A stretch of DNA of 64,000 nt from Symbiodinium kawagutii (lineage: Eukaryota; Sar; Dinophyceae; Suessiales; Symbiodiniaceae): positions 245,701 to 309,700 of the forward strand of contig VSDK01004377.1 of the NCBI GenBank assembly GCA_009767595.1, given 5' to 3'. Every line of letters begins with the position of its first letter. Positions within the stretch are counted from its first letter, which is position 1. Below the pieces are notes generated by a model, which worked only from the letters and a program-made list of their open reading frames with translations, was not told where the DNA came from and did not search any database. Position numbers and translations under genes: made by a program. This document shows positions 27,114-37,911 of the stretch, piece by piece.

Positions 27114-27850
27114 CTCGTTGCTGCGCTGGGCGCCCTGCCACAGGAGGCATCCATGCAACGGTAGCAGTGCAGCAGCGCTGGCACCGCTGCAGCTTTATCC
27201 ATGGTTAGCTCATGGTTGATGATGAATATACAGCTACTGGTTAGTTGCTGATGCTTAGCTAATGATTAGGCACCATAGTTGCTGTTGATGATGGTTAGTT
27301 CATGCTTGTTGGGTGCCTGTCTCTGCCCAGTTGGTCTTGAGGATATCTGGAAACTGGAGACTAATGAATACTGACGCTGTGAAAACTGCAGTAATTCCTG
27401 GATTTAGGGTCAAAATGCTGACTCTCTGGCATCTTGAGACGGTATGCTCTACTCACGTCAGAATGTTTGCCAAACCATGGCTATCGGGCTATGAATGACT
27501 GATTCCCATTCTTCACCAGTGGCGCCCTTGGTTTCTGCTGCTAAGCACTTGTGGTGCTCGCAAAGAACAATGCATCAACATCTTGGCTGCAACAAGTGCG
27601 TTGAACATGCTGGGTATCTGAGGGTAAGAGACCTGACCCAAGTGCTGTGCCCGCATGTGCACTACGAGCAATCGACGAGTACCAGTACTGAAATGTCATT
27701 ACACTCCGGCAAACTCACCTGGAAGTGGAAATCCCCCATTGAAATCGCTCGTTTTCCAACAGAAAATCATCATTTTGAGCTTCCAGTTGCCTTTTCGGAG
27801 CCAAGCCACCCCTCATGCTTTCCATAGTTTCTGGTTGTGATGTCCCCAGC

Positions 27851-27905
27851 CTGTAGAAGCTCCACTGGGATTCGTACATTCGGAGTACTCCCTCTTCAGG
27901 TACTC
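27851..27905 (-). CDS. Exon (QEYLKREYSECTNPSGAS), GC donor
   Basis: Acceptor GTCACAG to a GC donor TACAG|GCTGGG. EYLKREYSECTNPSGAST resembles QEYLKHEWLSCKNLRSGGAS at 50.5 kb, suggesting related genes or exons. Confidence 0.55.
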
Positions 27906-28020
27906 CTGTGACTCGGGGCTGCGCAGCCCCAAGGGGATAATGGTGATAATGGTGAATAGTAGGGATAGATAGGGGAAAATCACCAACAAACTTCTGATTA
28001 AACACCTACTATACGGCTGT

Positions 28021-28124
28021 TTCTCAAGCCAGTTTGGGGGACCCCCCAGTTTTCATCCAGTTGACCTACCATTTATAGTAACCAACCATTCTCAGGTACC
28101 CCTTTGGCTTGAGAAACCACCACT
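28021..28124. mobile_element. Family C MITE-like element beside an exon
   Basis: Ends TGTTTCTCAAGCCAG and GGCTTGAGAAACCACC. On the minus strand it begins after ..FNNYSAI and ends GAGAAACAG, so it could act as an intron. The downstream frame is short. Confidence 0.6.
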
Positions 28125-28127
28125 GTA

Positions 28128-28205
28128 TGGCTGAGTAGTTGTTAAAGCAATGAGCTACAGAACTCTGGGCGAGCTGCTCATGAACCGGGATCCTCATTGT
28201 GTCAG
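28128..28205 (-). CDS. Exon of unknown protein
   Basis: MRIPVHEQLAQSSVAHCFNN then YSAI, ending at the MITE-like element. It starts with or near an ATG. Function unknown. Confidence 0.4.
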
Positions 28206-28908
28206 CTGGTGATTTACCATGCGGGTACCCTTTTCAAATTGGGCCCTGCAGTTGTAAGCTGGTGAATGAGCACAATAGCCGTACCCCAGGTATAAACCAA
28301 CTTAGCTAACTAGTGGACCCACCACAAGTGGTATATGATGGTATATTAAACCAGCAATGTTTCACATCATTAGATTCCGCATAATTAGCCAGGCCCCTCG
28401 CTCAAGGTCTAAGCAAAACAGTCGTAGAGGTTCATGCTTGGCAAGTTCACCGAGCGTTCAGTTTCTTAGGCAAAGCAGCAGTTTCACAATGCCTGGGGTA
28501 GTCTTAGATCAAACTCGTTTTTGGGTTCAAATCAAGGTTTCTAAGAAAATGGTTGATGAGAAGATCGACCTGGGAAACCCTAGAGTGGTTAAAACAAGGG
28601 TTTCCAGTTGATTTTCCCATCAACCAGACCAACCCAGCGATTCATCGAAGATACCAAATCATCTTGGTATCTCAGTGCTGCACAGTATTCTCAAACGGTG
28701 CAAAGAAGGTGCCAAAATAGACTGTCCATGGACCGGATACACTCCACCCCTTTGGCATTCTGAAGATTGATAAGAGATCCATATTGATACACCACCCCGG
28801 TTATACCATGAATAGCTGGCGATTTTCTCTCGACAGACCCAACCATCTACAACTTCACCAAACCCTTGACTAAGACCCTCATCATCCTCAAGCCACTCTC
28901 AGCCCCAC

Positions 28909-28950
28909 AGTGAAGCGCACCCGAAACTTCTCCAGGCACTTCACATCGGC
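28909..28950 (-). CDS. 42-nt exon (ADVKCLEKFRVRFT)
   Basis: Acceptor ATTGCAG to donor TTCACT|GTGGGG, 14 codons. Confidence 0.5.
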
Positions 28951-29395
28951 CTGCAATGGGAAGCTGGACAGCCACTGAACCATGAATTTCAACCAGTCTC
29001 AGCCATCATTAGTTCCACTGCTAGATAACCACTAATCATCAACCAGTGATGATTTCAACCATCATCAATAACCATCATTTGTTCCACTACAAACCCTCTC
29101 ATTGATCGTTTGCTTCACCATATCAATATCATTGTTTAACCATTCTCAAACAATATCAACCATTATTGACCATTCTTAACCATTCAAAACTCCAAATCCA
29201 TCCATTCTCCTTTCCATTATAAACCATTATCAACCATTATTACAACCTCATCCAAATCAATTAACCATTCCTAAATTGGATGTGTTAGGATTTGGTTATT
29301 CAGTATTCATGGATACCATGAATGACGAACTATTATAAATCATTATCAATAAACCTCATTGGATTGGTTGTATGAACTTCATAGTTTCACCACCA

Positions 29396-29470
29396 TCCAT
29401 CCCATCCCATCCCATCCCATCCCATCCCATCCCATCCATCCCATCCATCCCATCCCATCCCATCCATCCC
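29396..29470. repeat. (CCCAT)n pentanucleotide array
   Basis: About 14 units of CCCAT/CCATC, abutting the next exon. Confidence 0.95.
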
Positions 29471-29578
29471 AGCAGCTCCGTTCCGTCTCCCGCCTTCACG
29501 GTGCCGAGCCATGCCACGAAGGTCGTCTCCGAACCCAACGACTCGGGTCCCGTTCCCGTGACCTCCATGGCAGCCCAC
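29471..29578 (-). CDS. Exon of unknown protein
   Basis: Acceptor ATCCCAG: AAMEVTGTGPESLGSETTFV then AWLGTVKAGDGTELLG. It runs into the CCCAT array; donor unclear (perhaps GA). Confidence 0.55.
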
Positions 29579-30694
29579 CTGGGATCAGGTCACGATGCGG
29601 GCGGGGAATCCTATGAGGTGAAGCATGGCCGGCACCACTGGTGGTGGGTGAAACACATGGCTGGTTGAACATACTGGTGGTGGGTTAAGATTTGTTAGGA
29701 TTTGTTAGGATTTGTAATCAATAGCTACTAGGTGGGTTTCATATACCATGATATACTACTTGTGGTGGGTCCACTAGTTAGCTCACTTGGTTAACTAGGC
29801 GAACTACTAGGCAAATTGGTTGGCTATAGTTAAGGGCTTAACCAACTTAGAACTGGGGGGTGCCGCTCTGTAACCAGCGTTGAATGGACTTGATGAAGGG
29901 TTAAGTAATGATGGTTAATGATGGTCAACTATGGCGAACAATGATGGCTAATGATTGTCAAGGATGGTTGATTAAGTTCACGCTTGCTTAAGTCATGGTT
30001 AATGCAAAGGTGGTTTAATGATGGTTTATACCAAAGGTGAATGATAGATAATGATGGGTGATAGCTGGGGGAAACTAATTGTTGTGGGTGTGGTATGGTG
30101 TGGCTAATAATGGTCCAATAATTGAGGAGGTTCTAATGAATATTAATCATGGGTTTCTCATCGTTGATACTGGTTAACAATGAGTGGTTAATAATGGCTG
30201 ATGTTGGTCAAGTACTGGTTGACGGCGGTTTCAATGATGGTCAACAATGGTGAGAGATCAGTCATTCAAATTTAGACTTTGTAAAGAGTTGTTTACGTGG
30301 GACTTACTAGAACTGTATTGCTGGAATTCAAGTATGAATTTGAACCATATAGTCCATATCTTGCTGCTGTATGGCAATCATTTCATCTATTCAAATTTGA
30401 CTGATTAGGCATGCTGTAGAAAGATTAGAATCATGTTACTATGCATTGTTTTATTGATTAAGGAAACTAGAACATGAAATACAGAATTGGTTGTGTGATA
30501 GATGATGGAATAGTAGGTCAAAATTGTGAATGCATCAAGACTCAGAATTGAATTTGGTATCATAGGACGTGTCGATGTGCAAATTCATATAGATTCACTG
30601 CATTTCATTTTAGATCACTGCGTGGTTTTGGAAGTGTGTAAAACATTCGGTATGAAACATAAGGTATGTGGAACACATCCAGGTTCACTATGGC
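29579..30694 (-). other. Intron, no feature recognised
   Basis: AT-rich with many GGTTAATGATGG words. The + strand ORF at 30.5-30.9 kb has no splice support. Confidence 0.4.
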
Positions 30695-30856
30695 TAAGGG
30701 GGTCTAGAGCCCACAGCCACGAACAACGAAGCATCACTCAAGTCTGCAGGGATGGGAGTGTCTACTGCTGGTCGGAATCAAGAGTCTTCAGTCGCAAGTT
30801 CCAGATCACATGCTGCGTCAACAGCTTGCAGTTGGATTGTCAGCATCTTCGCAATT
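30695..30856 (-). pseudogene. Protein-like segment broken by an in-frame TGA
   Basis: MLTIQLQAVDAACDLELATE-DS, TGA, then FRPAVDTPIPADLSDASLFV in the same frame. Either two exons with an unseen intron, or a damaged exon. Confidence 0.35.
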
Positions 30857-30967
30857 GTTTTTTCTTGATCATAACTCACAAACATCATAGATAAGATATA
30901 TCGCTAAATGACCATAACTGCAAACTCAAACACTGATAAGTATCACTACAAACCATAGTAAATGGAG

Positions 30968-31060
30968 TGTGTTGGCCATTTGATGCAAGCAAAGCTGGGC
31001 TGAGCACGGCTGGACGATGAGAGCAAGGAAAAGTGTCCCATTCTCGTCGTGCGAGGGTAC
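30968..31060 (-). CDS. Exon of unknown protein
   Basis: Acceptor CTGCTCAG: VPSHDENGTLFLALIVQPCS then AQLCLHQMAN. Confidence 0.5.
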
Positions 31061-31304
31061 CTGAGCAGTACAGTAATAACCTCATTGGCGATTTGTTGGT
31101 GATGATCCATGCGGGGTGGGAACCCCCACTTATAAGTGCGTTAATCAGTCATTAAAACACACAGTAAATCGTATCCAGCCATGTATTGCATGCTGGTACA
31201 GACCTATGACTGGTACCCTAGTTGTAATGGCCTACATAGCTAGTTTAGCATATCATGTCATTCACAGTAAAAAATCGTTGCCATGTATCTAGTATCCTGG
31301 TAAC

Positions 31305-31386
31305 CCGAGTTTCAACCCTTCTTGTAGCCATGGCCACAGCAAAGCTCCTTGAAAACTGCCAACCATCCAGTTGTACGGTCATGGAG
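31305..31386 (-). CDS. Possible exon
   Basis: Acceptor ACCATCAG: MTVQLDGWQFSRSFAVAMAT then RRVET, donor CTCGG|GTTACC. Confidence 0.4.
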
Positions 31387-31897
31387 CTGATGGTTTTTGT
31401 TCAAGCCAGGATTGGTTCACCCAGATACCCATCACTTTGGAAGGGGGGCTCCCAACCATCCAGGAGGATACCAGTTTGGGGGGACCCTCATTGATGCACA
31501 GAGAAGTTTCATTGCGTTAAACTTTTGAGACTCATCCACCGTCCAGGAATTTCCATCTGAGCGGATTGACCAACATCAGGGAAGTCCTCCATTCATGGAA
31601 ACTGGCCATGCTGAGTTTTGATCAAGATTTTTAAAAAGGGATATTTTTTAACCTTGATATCATCATGTATCATCATAAACAAAATGTATCAAACAAGTCA
31701 AACATTATCATAAACATAATCTATCAAATCAAACGTGATTAATTAATCTACAAAATGACCCGCTCGTATGCTCTCCGAAGGTTGGCAACTTCTCTCCTAT
31801 GTCACCTCAGTGCGCGCTTCAGTAAATCGCTTCGGCGCAAGGAAACAACTTTACAGGACCATATGTTCAAAAAACAATCTTGCTTGAACATAGTCAC

Positions 31898-32038
31898 TCT
31901 TGGCCATGCATTTTTCTTCCCGTGCCACAGTTTCCAGATCTTTCGAGGGCGATCCGCATCTTGGACATCCAGCCATGATCAAGTCGCGGTTGAAGATCCC
32001 CTCAGCCATCTCTCTCCTGGTGCGCATCGCTGTCCATG
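31898..32038 (-). CDS. Exon with a CPRC motif
   Basis: Acceptor GGCTCAG to donor AAGA|GTGACT, 141 nt. RTRREMAEGIFNRDLIMAGC then PRCGSPSKDLETVAREEKCM. CxxC could bind metal but a partner CxxC is not visible. Confidence 0.55.
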
Positions 32039-32711
32039 CTGAGCCTATCACCATGCACTGGGGTAGTATAATCTGCAATAATAGGAATATCACTAAATAG
32101 CGTGAAGCAACCATACTAATGGTTAACACTATCAACCAGTGTCAACGGGCATTGAAAATCATTGAGCAAAAGTGTACACTCATTGAATAAATGTTCAAAA
32201 GTGGCTAATATCTAATTAATATGTGGTCAATGGTATCTACTCCATAAACATTTCTCATTAAAAGTCTGATCGATGCATATCAAGACCTATGAGAACCACT
32301 AAAGGCAACTTCTCAAACCATTGAATCACCGAACAGAACCACCAATGGTCACCACCTGCCTATAGCCTTGTCCTGCTTTCGTTTTTGACTGCGCAAACAC
32401 CAAGTAGAAGTGCTGCAAGAGCATTCATGTATGTCAACGATCTCAAAAAGGCAACTGCCTTCCGCATATCTATGTTGGTTGTTTGCATGTGCAATACGTA
32501 AAGAGTACATCAAGTTTTTGTGTAGCCAAAATCCGTATCAACTACTCCTAGTTTGATGATTTCATCTAAAATACGATGGGTTTATTAAGAGTATAGTACT
32601 CAGTACATCCATCAATTCTATCTTAACCAATGATTGATAGCATACACGATAGGTGTATTAAGATGTACATCCTATGTGCATATACATCTTCCCAAGAGCA
32701 TTGCCCCTGAC

Positions 32712-32780
32712 CCGATAAAAGCCACCCCGGAGCCTGAGCCCTGAAGACATCTCCAGCGCCTCAAAGTCACAGTAAGTTCG
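32712..32780 (-). CDS. Exon of unknown protein
   Basis: Acceptor GTTCCAG to donor ATCGG|GTCAGG. RTYCDFEALEMSSGLRLRGG then FYR. Confidence 0.55.
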
Positions 32781-32944
32781 CTGGAACTCACCAAGACCAG
32801 TGGTTCATGATGCTTTAAACAACTAATAACAATGATAATATCTACAAATGCGTTCTTGTGCTACTAATCATGGTGATTAACCACTCCCACTTATATTTTC
32901 TTCCGATTCTTCCCTCCAAATCCCATCTTTGTTTTGATCCTTTA

Positions 32945-33003
32945 GCCCAATCTTGGGCTCATCATGGCTCACAGCCGTGTCCACGAAGTTGTGGCAGTCC
33001 CCA
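32945..33003 (-). CDS. Exon (VGDCHNFVDTAVSHDE)
   Basis: VGDCHNFVDTAVSHDEPKIG. A C-H-x-F-V cluster recalls NlpC/LRAT-type folds (NCxHFV), but this is speculative. Splice sites not settled. Confidence 0.4.
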
Positions 33004-33415
33004 ACGCGTTATGGGTAGATATGGGTAGTTGTTGGTAGTTGTGGGTATGGCCCGGTATGCTGGTCGTTTGGCAGTTTCCCAACAACAGAAAGGCAGCAAA
33101 TGACAACTCAAATAATAATCAAAAACCGATTACAACTTACATTGTGAATCATTGAACAAAATGGAGAGCTGGTGCTGCATCAAACTTTGCTCCTGCTACC
33201 AATGCTCCAAAGAATGTGATACTGTGTGTACTTGATCTCCTGATCGGGCATCAGTTGATTTCCTTGGTTTACTGTGCCATCCTAATTGTTTACTATGGTT
33301 AACTATGGTTAACTATGGTCCTGGCTTACTATGGTTTATTATGGTTCAATATGCCACCTCAGATCTACAACAAAAAACACTTCTGCTTCACGCTTTTAAG
33401 CGTGAGCCCGTTCAC

Positions 33416-33485
33416 CCCATTGCCTCCGACCAATCTTTTCGCAGCAGGTGCTGGTAGAAGACGCTTTCAAAAGCCCAAACACGAT
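33416..33485 (-). CDS. Exon like the C-terminal part of CHAT folds
   Basis: Acceptor GCTGCAG to donor ATGGG|GTGAAC. RVWAFESVFYQHLLRKDWSE then AMG. Compare 57.6-57.8 kb: RVHAFSSLFYSRLMEGGVKQ. Pattern A..F...FY..L..G...A. Confidence 0.55.
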
Positions 33486-33597
33486 CTGCAGCGGCTGTAG
33501 CTAGGGATGCTGCTGCTGGTGGTGGTTGGTGGTTGGTGATGGTGATGGTTCATGGTGGTTTATGAAGCCATTGATATGCCTGTGTAAGAGGACCAGC

Positions 33598-33718
33598 TGA
33601 GTCTCAATTGAAAGGTTGAAGTGAACAGGAAGACCACGCGGAATGACATGTCCACCAGTGGTGTTTGAAACTTTGGTGGTTGTAGCGCTGAGCCTATCAT
33701 CTAAAGGAAAGCTGTCAC
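33598..33718 (-). CDS. Exon (GLPVHFNLSIE)
   Basis: Acceptor TTGTAAG: GDSFPLDDRLSATTTKVSNT then GGHVIPRGLPVHFNLSIETQ. Shares the PVH..(L/V)..E segment with the 59.7 kb exon (TGPVHISVALE). Confidence 0.5.
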
Positions 33719-33799
33719 CTTACAAAGGATTTATGGGTATATTTTTTCACAAGCACGAAATGATATGTACGTTGTAAATATCTGTCTGTATATCAATCC

Positions 33800-33967
33800 T
33801 GGAGTAGATCTAGAATTCCCTTCAACAGATCTCTATGTGGATGGATGTTTGTTCGCTTCTCACATTCTACCTGGGACCCAAGAACGACAATCTGTATCCA
33901 ATGTATTGTTCTTCTTGTATTTGCCTCTGTCCAAAATACCCTCGGCACCAAATGGATGCCGACATTC
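33800..33967 (-). CDS. Exon of unknown protein
   Basis: After acceptor ACTAG: NVGIHLVPRVFWTEANTRRT then IHWIQIVVLGSQVECEKRTN. The + strand frame is also open; direction follows the neighbours. Confidence 0.4.
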
Positions 33968-35034
33968 CTAGTATTTTGAACCAGAATCAATTTTACTAGC
34001 GAACCACTAGTACTATTTAGCTATTAAATTCCGTTTAGCTAGTGAAATTTAATTAGCTAGTGCTAAATTACTATTTAGCTATCAAATTAGTGTTTTACAT
34101 TATTTCACTAGTATTTTAATATTCCCAGTGAACCAAACCGAAAAAAAAACAACACATGAACACCACCTGGTGGCGACCTCGAGAATGGGTGACCCCAGGC
34201 ATGAAGTTGGGGAGCCAGAAAAATCCTGATTCTTCGCCAGTTGACCAAATGGATGGTATGACAAACTACAACGGTGGATCATAGATGGGTATACGGCTTT
34301 GTTGAAAAAAGCCCAAAAATTACTGGTGGTTTTGCTATTCGTAATGGTTCCATGTATGAACTTGGAAGGTTAGTAGCTAGCAACATTTATGGACAAACCA
34401 AACCCATATTCTCAGAGTTTAGAGGTTTGACAACTTGACCGGGAACAAATTGCGTCGCAAATCAGCCAACCAAATGCAGGATATCATTCATATCTTGCTT
34501 GAGATTCAATGGCTTCTCAACCGCCAGAAGTCCTAGATGCCTGGCTGGAAAGCAGCAGTACCAAATAAGCAAAATAAGTAGGTAAAATGATCTACGACTG
34601 TGGGGACAGTTGGCATCCGTTGTCAACCATCCGTAGTCTGCCTTTGCTGATGATCACCAAGTATCATTCATGGTTGATCATCTGCAGTGGTACTGTCATC
34701 GTCAACAAAAAATGTGACAAGCATAATGAACAACAATCATCAACCAAGTCATCAACTAAGAGTGTCATTTCTGATCAACTCAGTCATGTCTGATCAACTA
34801 AGTCATTTCTGATCAACTAGGTCAACCATCAGTCAATCATCATACGATGGTACTAAATAGTGAGTTGATGGTTTGTCCATCAATGGTGGCACCTACCAAC
34901 TTTCCACGTTCACATTCATTAACCGCTCGGCATCATCAACTATGAATAATGTAACCACAAATATCGTGCTAACTCACTTAGTGTAACTGCTCAGTATCCC
35001 CAGTTGATGGTGGTAAGTACACGGCGTCATCAAC
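33968..35034 (-). other. Intron, no firm feature
   Basis: Repeated CTATTTAGCTA words at 34.0-34.1 kb. A + strand peptide (MKLGSQKNPDSSPVDQMDGM, 34.19 kb) lacks splice support. Confidence 0.35.
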
Positions 35035-35122
35035 GGCGCATTTGATCAACCACCGATGCGAAACGTTTCGGCTGCGCACCTGTTGTGCTGCTGTTCATCG
35101 CCAGGCGAGGGAGGCACAAGTC
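35035..35122 (-). CDS. Exon of unknown protein
   Basis: Acceptor CTCCCCAG to donor CGCC|GTTGAT. DLCLPRLAMNSSTTGAQPKR then FASVVDQM. Confidence 0.55.
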
Positions 35123-35424
35123 CTGGGGAGGCCAAAAGATAACCAATGATTGATGATGTTTGACACCAATGGTTGTAGATGGTTTATCTCGTAAAAACAT
35201 CATCAATCGTTGGTTATCAATCATTGGTTGATGTTGTACATTGATGATGTTGTAGATGGTTTATCTCGTAAAAAGAATGTGGTGATGGCTTTGTTTTTCA
35301 GATTAGTTTGCCTGACATTGCCTCACTGATAAATGTGATTGGCTGGTATATTGCCATGTTTTTCTATTACCTGGTAAAAAGACCGATGCCACTGCTGCCC
35401 GGGACGCAAGACCTAGGAACTCAC

Positions 35425-35624
35425 CATAGATAATTAGCCCTTGATGGGCAGCCTGATATGGCAACCGTGGCCATATCTACCAAGAAACCACTAGCCATGG
35501 GCTGCAAAAGACCGTCATGGATTTCCTGTGGTAGGGGGTTCCATCGTTCGGGCATGCTGTGGGAGTGTACCATGCATTGCATGGATGCTTTCCAAGCTGG
35601 CGCGATTATGTTCTCAGTAATCAT
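35425..35624 (-). CDS. 200-nt exon of unknown protein
   Basis: Acceptor GCAATCAG to donor CTATG|GTGAGT. MITENIIAPAWKASMQCMVH then SHSMPERWNPLPQEIHDGLL and QPMASGFLVDMATVAISGCP. Well-formed splice signals at both ends and one clear frame. Confidence 0.65.
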
Positions 35625-35797
35625 CTGATTGCCACCAGGTCGATTAGTTGACACGACGAGTCTGTTTCAAAAAGAATCAGCACAAAAAAACACAGCCGGT
35701 GGGCTTATTCTTCACGGTAGCCATTCTATTTCGGCAATTTCTCCTTGTGTTTCTTTGTTTAACTGTCAGCTTTTCAGGAGCTTGGTAAATGAATCAC

Positions 35798-35902
35798 TAG
35801 CTGTGATCCGTGTCGGGCGCGCTGTGTCCAGAATCTTGATGCTCTCTTCCAAACTGGAGCCATTGCCCAGACTGTCCAGCTCCATTGGTAGGTTCCTGGC
35901 GT
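35798..35902 (-). CDS. Exon of unknown protein
   Basis: Acceptor AATGTCAG to donor GCTA|GTGATT. ARNLPMELDSLGNGSSLEES then IKILDTARPTRI. Confidence 0.6.
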
Positions 35903-35953
35903 CTGACATTGGGAAATGATAAACCAAGCTATGTTGCTGTTAGGGGACACCAC

Positions 35954-36066
35954 CAAGCAGTGTATCTTCGAAGAAAAATCGCCTTCTGCATCACAAGATA
36001 TCTCTGAAGTCTTGGCACTGAGAACTTCTGAGGATTCTGTCTGGTTGGAGGGCTTGGAAACATAGA
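35954..36066 (-). CDS. Exon downstream of a family B introner
   Basis: Starts directly after CCAACCAG: YVSKPSNQTESSEVLSAKTS then EISCDAEGDFSSKIHCL. Serine-rich. In frame with the exon across the element. Confidence 0.65.
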
Positions 36067-36170
36067 CTGGTTGGTGGCTATAACCACTGTGAAAAATATT
36101 AGTCGACCAACCAATCCTTTGTAAATACTGAGGAAACTAAAAAATGTCTAAAACGTTTAAAACCACCAGC
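36067..36170 (-). mobile_element. Family B introner with GC donor, 104 bp
   Basis: GCTGGTGGTTTTAAACG ... TATAGCCACCAACCAG, with TCTA on both sides of the element. GC..AG splicing joins AVCRKVST-V-YVSKPSNQTE with no stop. Confidence 0.8.
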
Positions 36171-36282
36171 CAGTAGACACTTTACGACACACCGCCTCGC
36201 CATTCTCCAGCCTTGAAAGGTCGACTCCTCCGACCTGTGTCACCATCACCATGGCATCCAGCTCAGCAAAACGCATGAGATA
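36171..36282 (-). CDS. Exon upstream of a family B introner
   Basis: Acceptor GTCTCAG: LMRFAELDAMVMVTQVGGVD then LSRLENGEAVCRKVST, ending at the element's GC donor. An alternative GT donor is at 36192. Confidence 0.65.
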
Positions 36283-36712
36283 CTGAGACACTTGTTACTA
36301 CCGCCATGCACAGCCCATGACATCATCCCTCGCTTCCTACCATCCCAATCCAAGGGTCAACTTGTGCACATGAACCACCCGGCAATCCAACGCCACTGGG
36401 AAAAACCCAACGCATTGCGGTCGACTCCTGGTGACCGTGGCTAACGGTTGTTAAGCATCGGTGAGGATTATTCGCCATGATCAATCATCAGTAGTTGCAG
36501 ATTAACCAACAGTGGTTGAGTATTTACTATTACTAGCTCGTGATTGACCATCGTTAGTGGGTTTTATGGAATTCATTCACATTCATTCAAATGCATTGAC
36601 CGTTTTATCAACTATGGGCTCACCATTACTAACCACTATCTATCAGTATGAAGCATTACGGCCGTTGTAATGTGATCAACCATTCCGATTTCAAGGCAGC
36701 AAAGCATCAGTG

Positions 36713-36925
36713 GTGTTGCTCCGCCTCCTCAACTTCATCCTCCGCCCTGTGGCAACATGGGGGGCCAAGCCCGGCGTTCGAGTTGAACGACCACAGAATG
36801 CGTAAACTTGTACCTATGCATGACCTATAGCCCACCAGCCGATGAAGAATCTCCTGGATCTCAATGAGCAGCGGCAATAAGCTGAGGTCTCTCATAGAAG
36901 TGAGAGACCAAGTCCCCCGATTGCC
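36713..36925 (-). CDS. Possible exon of unknown protein
   Basis: SMRDLSLLPLLIEIQEILHR then LVGYRSCIGTSLRILWSFNS and an acidic end AEDEVEEAEQHH before TGA. Splice sites not fixed. Confidence 0.4.
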
Positions 36926-37229
36926 TGCTGGTCTTTGAAACTCCCAAGTTGCTGGTTGTTTGTCAAATGATCTTTTCGGGATGATTGGGCCACTAGCCCA
37001 TACTAGCCACATATCTTGGGTGATCCTCACACCACTATCAATCTTCATGCTGTGTGCACCTCTAGCCATTGGAAAAGTCTTTGTGTTGCTCTTTGCCTTC
37101 CTCCTTCAGGAAAAGATTATCGATGAGCCGCTTAGCTCCTTCACTTCCCTTGCGAGGAGACTATGTCCGAAGATAAAGTGTAATCCTTACTAGTCATCAT
37201 GAAGGATCAATGATTTCTTGATCAACACG

Positions 37230-37329
37230 TGCTCAAAATAGGGGTACCCCCAGTTATCATCCAAAAGTAATCTTTTACAGGAATGAACCAACCATTCCTG
37301 GGGGTTCCCTATGGCTTGAGAAACCACTA
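37230..37329. mobile_element. Family C MITE-like element
   Basis: Ends CTCAAAATAGGGGTACCCCC and GGGGGTTCCCTATGGCTTGA. Confidence 0.75.
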
Positions 37330-37514
37330 TATAATAGTTGTTTAACCTTTATTCCCATCATTAACCGCAATAAACCACTATATAGTAGTTGTTCAACCCT
37401 TATCGTTGGTTGTTATCCCCCATTATCAACCATAATGAACCACTATATAACAGTTGTTTTACCTGTTTTGGTATTCCCCATTATTGACCATAATAAACCA
37501 CCTATTTTGAGAAC

Positions 37515-37610
37515 CCCCCAAATAGGCACCAATGACTTCTCCCAGCCGCTAAGCCTCTCTACCAAGGGCGGTAATGCCTGGGTCAGCGGGTTTGTCCACA
37601 TGGGGTGCGA
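37515..37610 (-). CDS. Exon next to the retrotransposon insertion
   Basis: MWTNPLTQALPPLVERLSGW then EKSLVPIWG; an acceptor GACCCAG lies at 37578. A second frame (PHVDKPADPGITALGREA) is also open. Confidence 0.4.
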
Positions 37611-37644
37611 GGTGGGCCCCCCAGTAGTTATAAGTTGGTTTATA

Positions 37645-37649
37645 ACCCC
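37645..37649. repeat. Target site duplication, left copy
   Basis: ACCCC directly before the left LTR (AACCCC if six bases are counted), repeated at 44,927-44,931. Confidence 0.7.
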
Positions 37650-37880
37650 CAACAAGAGTTGATGGTAACCTCTTGTCCACTGATGCACCCTAAGTCAGCA
37701 GTGTATATGAATGATCCAGTACCCAGCACGAAGTCACAGGCACCTTTTCCACATGGCGTTGCCACTCAGCTGTGCGATCCCACCCGCTAATGGATGAATG
37801 GAGCCCAAGCCACATGCGCTACTGTCACATGACTGAACCCGTGGAGCTGGATGACATCAAGTGTTGGATAACACTTCACA
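37650..37880 (-). repeat. 3' LTR of the copia element (231 bp)
   Basis: By eye identical over 231 bp to 44,696-44,926. In element sense it starts TGTGAAGTG and ends CTTGTTG, so the usual CA end is missing. Confidence 0.9.
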
Positions 37881-37911
37881 CAGGGAAAAGGAAGTGAAAT
37901 CTCCTGTACGG

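Noticed and set aside
30526..30894. + strand ORF with VCRDGSVYCWS resembling an RCC1 strand
   Set aside because: An isolated match without GQLG or splice sites; the minus strand reads better there.
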